A DNA stretch of 64,000 bases, taken from Shewanella benthica. Its GTDB lineage: Bacteria > Pseudomonadota > Gammaproteobacteria > Enterobacterales > Shewanellaceae. This document shows positions 60,324 to 64,000 of the stretch, piece after piece. The translations under genes were made by a program, and so were the position numbers. The first letter of the stretch is position 1, and every line of letters starts with the position of its first letter. The stretch covers positions 1 through 64,000 of the forward strand of contig JAKVHY010000022.1 of assembly GCA_023284085.1 (NCBI GenBank), in the 5' to 3' direction. The notes under the pieces are model-generated. The model was given only the letters and a program-made list of their open reading frames with translations. It was not told the origin of the DNA and did no database searches.

Positions 60324-62090
60324 TTAGTATGTACGCTTGATCGGTGGGAAGGCTGCACGAAGCTTAGGCGACATGTTAACCGGACGACGATCCATTGTTT
60401 CAGTAACCGGGTCGAACAGGCTGTGACACAACCAGTTCTCATCATCACGCTCGAGGAAATCTTCACGTGAATGAGCACCACGGCTCTCGGTACGGAAATT
60501 GGCGGCATAAGCCGTCGCAATCGCAGTCGCCATCAAGTTATCCAGCTCTAAACATTCGATACGCTGAGTATTAAACTCTCTCGAATTATCCGAAAGCTTT
60601 GCATTGGCCAGGCGTTCACGAATTTGCTTCAGCTCTTCCAGGCCTTCAGCCATAGAGTCGCCACGGCGAAATACGGAGAAGTTCAGCTGCATACAGAGCT
60701 GTAAATCTTTACGGATCTGCACCGGATCTTCGCCGTCTTTATTGCTTTCCCAACGGTTCAGACGTGCTAGAGACGCATCGATGTCGGCTTCAGTGGCATC
60801 TTTCGGATTAGGAGTCTCATCCAGGGCCTTACCCAGATGCTGACCCGCTGCACGACCAAATACCACTAAATCCAGCAGTGAGTTGCCGCCTAAGCGGTTA
60901 GCGCCGTGTACCGATACACAGGCAATCTCACCGACGGCAAATAGACCAATCACATCACTTTCTGTGCCATCTTCACTCTTACGAATGACCTGGCCGCTCA
61001 CTTTAGCAGGCAGACCACCCATCATGTAATGACACGTGGGTAGTACAGGGATTGGTGCATCGGCCGGATCGATATGGGCGAATGTACGCGACAGTTCACA
61101 CACACCAGGAAGACGCGCTTCCAGTGTTTCTTTGCCTAAGTGATCCAGCTTGAGTAGCAAGTGCGGACCTAAAGGACCATCTAAACCACGACCTTCACGA
61201 ATCTCGGTCATCATAGAACGTGCAACCACGTCTCGAGAGGCCAAATCTTTCGCGTTAGGCGCATAACGTTCCATGAAACGTTCGCCGTCTTTGTTGAGCA
61301 GATATCCGCCTTCGCCACGACAACCTTCGGTCACCAGCACACCGGCTCCCGCGATTCCCGTAGGATGGAACTGCCACATCTCCATATCTTGCATCTGTAT
61401 ACCGGCGCGCATTGCCATGCCGACACCATCGCCGGTATTAATATGTGCGTTGGTAGTAGAAGCATAGATGCGACCCGCGCCACCAGTAGCGAGTACGGTA
61501 GCCTTGGCCTTGAAATAAACGATTTCACCACTCTCGATATCGATAGCGGTACAACCGACAATCACGCCGTCTTCGTTCTTCACCAAGTCAAGTGCATACC
61601 ACTCGGAGAAGACTTGTGTCTTATGCTTAACATTTTGCTGATAAAGACAATGTAGCAGTGCATGACCGGTACGGTCGGCAGCTGCGGCGGTACGAGCCGC
61701 TTGCTCGCCACCAAAGTTTCTAGACTGACCACCGAACGGACGCTGGTATATCTTGCCGTTCTCGAAACGAGAAAACGGCAGACCCATGTGCTCAAGTTCG
61801 ATAACCGCCTCGGGACCTTTCTGGCACATGAATTCGATCGCTTCTTGGTCACCGATAAAATCGGAACCTTTAACCGTATCGTACATGTGCTGTTCCCAAT
61901 GATCTTCATGGGCATTGCCTAAAGCGACTGTGATGCCGCCTTGAGCCGAAACCGTATGAGAACGAGTCGGGAACACTTTAGATAAAAGCGCACAGCTCTT
62001 ACCTTCTTTTGAAATCTGTAATGCTGCTCGCATACCTGCGCCACCGGCACCGATCACGACCACATCAAATTCGCGTACTGGAATACTCAC
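60324..62090 (-). CDS. sdhA: succinate dehydrogenase flavoprotein SdhA
   Basis: A 588-residue flavoprotein, the same length as E. coli SdhA. N-terminal FAD motif [17 protein letters not shown]; covalent-FAD His in [12 protein letters not shown] (about residue 45); active-site stretch [19 protein letters not shown] and [19 protein letters not shown]. It oxidises succinate to fumarate. It begins immediately after the sdhD stop codon. Confidence 0.97.
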   Translation of the reverse strand: MSIPVREFDVVVIGAGGAGMRAALQISKEGKSCALLSKVFPTRSHTVSAQGGITVALGNAHEDHWEQHMYDTVKGSDFIGDQEAIEFMCQKGPEAVIELEHMGLPFSRFENGKIYQRPFGGQSRNFGGEQAARTAAAADRTGHALLHCLYQQNVKHKTQVFSEWYALDLVKNEDGVIVGCTAIDIESGEIVYFKAKATVLATGGAGRIYASTTNAHINTGDGVGMAMRAGIQMQDMEMWQFHPTGIAGAGVLVTEGCRGEGGYLLNKDGERFMERYAPNAKDLASRDVVARSMMTEIREGRGLDGPLGPHLLLKLDHLGKETLEARLPGVCELSRTFAHIDPADAPIPVLPTCHYMMGGLPAKVSGQVIRKSEDGTESDVIGLFAVGEIACVSVHGANRLGGNSLLDLVVFGRAAGQHLGKALDETPNPKDATEADIDASLARLNRWESNKDGEDPVQIRKDLQLCMQLNFSVFRRGDSMAEGLEELKQIRERLANAKLSDNSREFNTQRIECLELDNLMATAIATAYAANFRTESRGAHSREDFLERDDENWLCHSLFDPVTETMDRRPVNMSPKLRAAFPPIKRTY

Positions 62091-62438
62091 TTAAACACCC
62101 CACACAATCAAAAGGCCAGCTGCCATATAAGACAAGGCTGCTACGACAACAACAAACTGAAGTAAACCACGAAGCATTAACGGCTTAACGTAATCTGTTA
62201 GCACCTGCCAGATACCGATCCAAGCGTGAACCAGAATAGCAACCAGGGCTAGCAAGGTGAATACTTTCATCGGCAGAGCGCTGAACAAGCCATGCCATGC
62301 GTCGTAGGTTAGTGGAGAGCTAAGGGCAATAAATCCAACCACAAAAATAGTGTATAGGGCTAAGATGATTGCGCTTGCGCGTATTAGAATAAAGTCATGA
62401 ACACCACTGCGTCCAAGACTCGCTGCATTAGTTACCAT
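62091..62438 (-). CDS. sdhD: succinate dehydrogenase membrane anchor SdhD
   Basis: A 115-residue anchor (E. coli 115) with three helices ([21 protein letters not shown] as core, first 20 residues), a haem-ligand His region ([20 protein letters not shown]) and a C-terminal helix. ATG at 62438 overlaps the end of sdhC by seven bases, so the genes are translationally coupled; the longer frame to 62528 lies wholly inside sdhC and is rejected. Confidence 0.95.
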   Translation of the reverse strand: MVTNAASLGRSGVHDFILIRASAIILALYTIFVVGFIALSSPLTYDAWHGLFSALPMKVFTLLALVAILVHAWIGIWQVLTDYVKPLMLRGLLQFVVVVAALSYMAAGLLIVWGV

Positions 62439-62806
62439 ACCCAAACCCCTACTATGATAGAAAACGCAATTGACAAGGCAAATGCGGCTTTTGCTGAAGC
62501 GATACCAGCTGGTAACTCTTCCCAGCAACCGGCATCCATTATCAGGTGACGTATGCCAACGATAAGGTGATAACCCAGTGCGGTAAGAATTCCCCAGATG
62601 ACAAACTTAACCAGCAAGTTATCAAAAAGAGATTGTACGCCGGCGAAACTCTCTGGGGATGCTAAAGATGCATTCAGCAACCAGATAAGAATGCCAACAG
62701 CAAATAGCATGATGACACCGGAGACACGGTGGAGAATAGACGCGATCGCTGTTGCAGGAAAGCGTATGGTCTGCAGATCTAGATGGACAGGTCTTTGCTT
62801 TTTCAC
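62432..62806 (-). CDS. sdhC: succinate dehydrogenase cytochrome b556 subunit SdhC
   Basis: A 124-residue subunit. [19 protein letters not shown] and [20 protein letters not shown] give the quinone-site and first-helix signature; [14 protein letters not shown] carries the haem His. It has three membrane helices. It heads the sdhCDAB transcript and diverges from gltA across about 430 bases. No ribosome binding site stands out beyond GAACGTGAAAAAGC. Confidence 0.95.
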   Translation of the reverse strand: MKKQRPVHLDLQTIRFPATAIASILHRVSGVIMLFAVGILIWLLNASLASPESFAGVQSLFDNLLVKFVIWGILTALGYHLIVGIRHLIMDAGCWEELPAGIASAKAAFALSIAFSIIVGVWVW

Positions 62807-63237
62807 GTTCTGCTCACTCTGCTCTATTGAGCTATATTTTTGTTATACGAACCGCTTTTGTTCAAACATCGAACCGAGAATGAGTCACACTTCGATGCCG
62901 TTACAAAAGAAAAGTTTAAACAGACGTTTAACGCTTTAGAAACAACTTATCAGGTGACTAATGAAGCACTCTCTAAATGACAATGTCTGTGGCTCTTCTG
63001 AGCCGAAGCAAGTATACGCGCGGCAAATGTCAAATACAAACATCACATTATGCAAATATTGTTTTTTTGGTAAAAAAATCTGCCAAGTACCTGTTCTCTT
63101 ATGGGGTTTAGGCTAAATAAGACCATGGTCTAAGAAATTTAAACGCTTATTTAAATTGAAATGTGATCTGGATTCACTGTAAAGTATTGGCGTTTGATAA
63201 GCCGCACTCACATAAGAATGAAGTAAGGAGAACGGGT
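62807..63237. promoter_or_regulatory. sdhC-gltA divergent control region
   Basis: About 430 AT-rich bases holding both promoters. A candidate gltA promoter is TTGAAA (63156-63161) with a 16-base spacer to TGTAAA (63178-63183), about 55 bases before the start codon. TGTGATCTGGATTCACT (63163-63179) looks like a CRP site but has a seven-base instead of six-base spacer. AAGGAG precedes the gltA ATG. Confidence 0.4.
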
Positions 63238-64000
63238 ATGGCTGAAAATATAGCCAAGTTGGAACTGCCGGGGAATGACTCAATCGATCTGCCAATAAAA
63301 AAAGGCACGGCAGGATTCGATGTCATCGACATCAGCAAATTAGGTAGTAAAGGTTACTTTACCTTCGATCCAGGATTTCTCGCGACAGCCTCCTGCGAAT
63401 CTGCGATTACCTATATCGACGGCGCACAGGGGATACTGCTTCACCGCGGATACCCTATCGGTGAATTAGCCATAAATTCAGATTATTTAGATCTGTGTTA
63501 TTTGCTGCTCTACGGAGAGCTTCCAACCAAAAATCAGTACGAACAATTTGTTCATACAGTTAAGAACCACACCATGGTTAACGAGCAACTCGTCGCCTTC
63601 TTTAAAGGCTTCAGACGTGATGCTCACCCCATGGCAATGCTATGTGGTGTTACGGGTGCACTTTCTGCATTTTACCAAGATTCACTAGATGTTAACGATG
63701 AGCGTCACCGCGAAATCGCCGCGTTCCGTCTAGTCTCTAAGATGCCGACAATTGCCGCCATGTGCTACAAGTACTCGATCGGTCAGCCATTCGTATATCC
63801 ACGTAATGACTTGAGCTACGCGGGTAACTTCCTTAGCATGATGTTTGCTGTGCCATGTGAAGAATACAAGGTTAACCCGATTGTTGAACGTGCCATGGAT
63901 CGCATCTTTATTTTGCATGCGGATCATGAGCAAAACGCGTCGACATCGACAGTACGTCTAGCTGGTTCTTCAGGTGCTAACCCATTTGCATGTATTGCAG
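63238..64000 (+). CDS. gltA: citrate synthase GltA (5' part, runs off the window)
   Basis: The first 254 codons of citrate synthase are present, open to the window edge. The start is ATG at 63238 with AAGGAG 8 bases upstream. Visible family features: [37 protein letters not shown], then [20 protein letters not shown] and [19 protein letters not shown]. The segment [20 protein letters not shown] holds an active-site His (HADHE). It feeds the TCA cycle together with the divergent sdh-suc genes. It is type II (NADH-regulated) by resemblance. Confidence 0.95.
   Translation, partial: MAENIAKLELPGNDSIDLPIKKGTAGFDVIDISKLGSKGYFTFDPGFLATASCESAITYIDGAQGILLHRGYPIGELAINSDYLDLCYLLLYGELPTKNQYEQFVHTVKNHTMVNEQLVAFFKGFRRDAHPMAMLCGVTGALSAFYQDSLDVNDERHREIAAFRLVSKMPTIAAMCYKYSIGQPFVYPRNDLSYAGNFLSMMFAVPCEEYKVNPIVERAMDRIFILHADHEQNASTSTVRLAGSSGANPFACIA

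Noticed and set aside
1..64000. CRISPR arrays, tRNA or rRNA genes, prophage or complete insertion sequences
   Set aside because: No regularly spaced repeats, cloverleaf ends, rRNA cores, integrases or transposases were seen; the repeats in csgA are coding and those in bioC are a short microsatellite.

Overview
The window reads as chromosomal DNA of a marine gammaproteobacterium, most probably a Shewanella. The pointers are a small tetraheme cytochrome of the CctA type, a curli operon, a Fur-linked nickel superoxide dismutase set, E. coli-like sdhCDAB-sucABCD synteny and Shewanella-like protein sequences throughout. No rRNA, tRNA, prophage, intact insertion sequence or CRISPR array was found.

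Layout. 1-2.6 kb: an oxygen-binding di-iron (metallo-beta-lactamase fold) protein, a YdjA nitroreductase and a DoxX membrane protein. 2.6-7.3 kb: a thiamine salvage operon read leftwards behind a TPP riboswitch (TonB-dependent receptor, small thiamine-binding protein, PnuT permease, kinase). 7.4-10.5 kb: hinT, a double-hotdog thioesterase, ycfL, a small TetR regulator and a His-rich exported protein. 10.6-17 kb: curli genes all on one strand (csgB, csgA, csgD, csgE, csgF, csgG) plus a lipoprotein with transglutaminase-like and TPR regions. 17.2-26.6 kb: nitrogen assimilation (cobA, a TrpD2-like gene, an ANTAR regulator, nirB, nirD, narK and a PP2C-kinase fusion). 27-33 kb: MYG1-like protein, cctA, a 266-bp MITE-like element, htpX, a degenerate small gene and an M3 oligopeptidase. 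33-38.7 kb: bioA diverging from bioBFCD, with a duplicated scrap of bioF. 38.7-44 kb: two small unknown genes, a DmsB-DmsC fusion and a cytoplasmic NasA/NarB-type nitrate reductase. 44.3-53 kb: ecotin, an EamA transporter, a Fur-box-led NiSOD cluster (sodN, sodX), cobB, fur and an FMN glutamate synthase-like protein. 53-64 kb: sucDCBA, sdhBADC and the divergent start of gltA.

How it fits together. The most interesting point is the link between two nitrogen loci 18 kb apart. The cobA operon, the nirB operon and the nitrate reductase operon each carry a well-spaced -24/-12 (sigma-54) element, with an NtrC-like site 85-140 bp upstream of the predicted start. The nitrate reductase lacks an export signal, and its partner is a four-cluster ferredoxin fused to a DmsC-type membrane anchor. 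This suggests assimilatory nitrate reduction fed from the quinol pool rather than from NADH or ferredoxin. The nirB leader also carries a very strong intrinsic terminator, and the ANTAR gene upstream is the obvious candidate antiterminator. These are inferences from sequence; no alignment or expression data were available.
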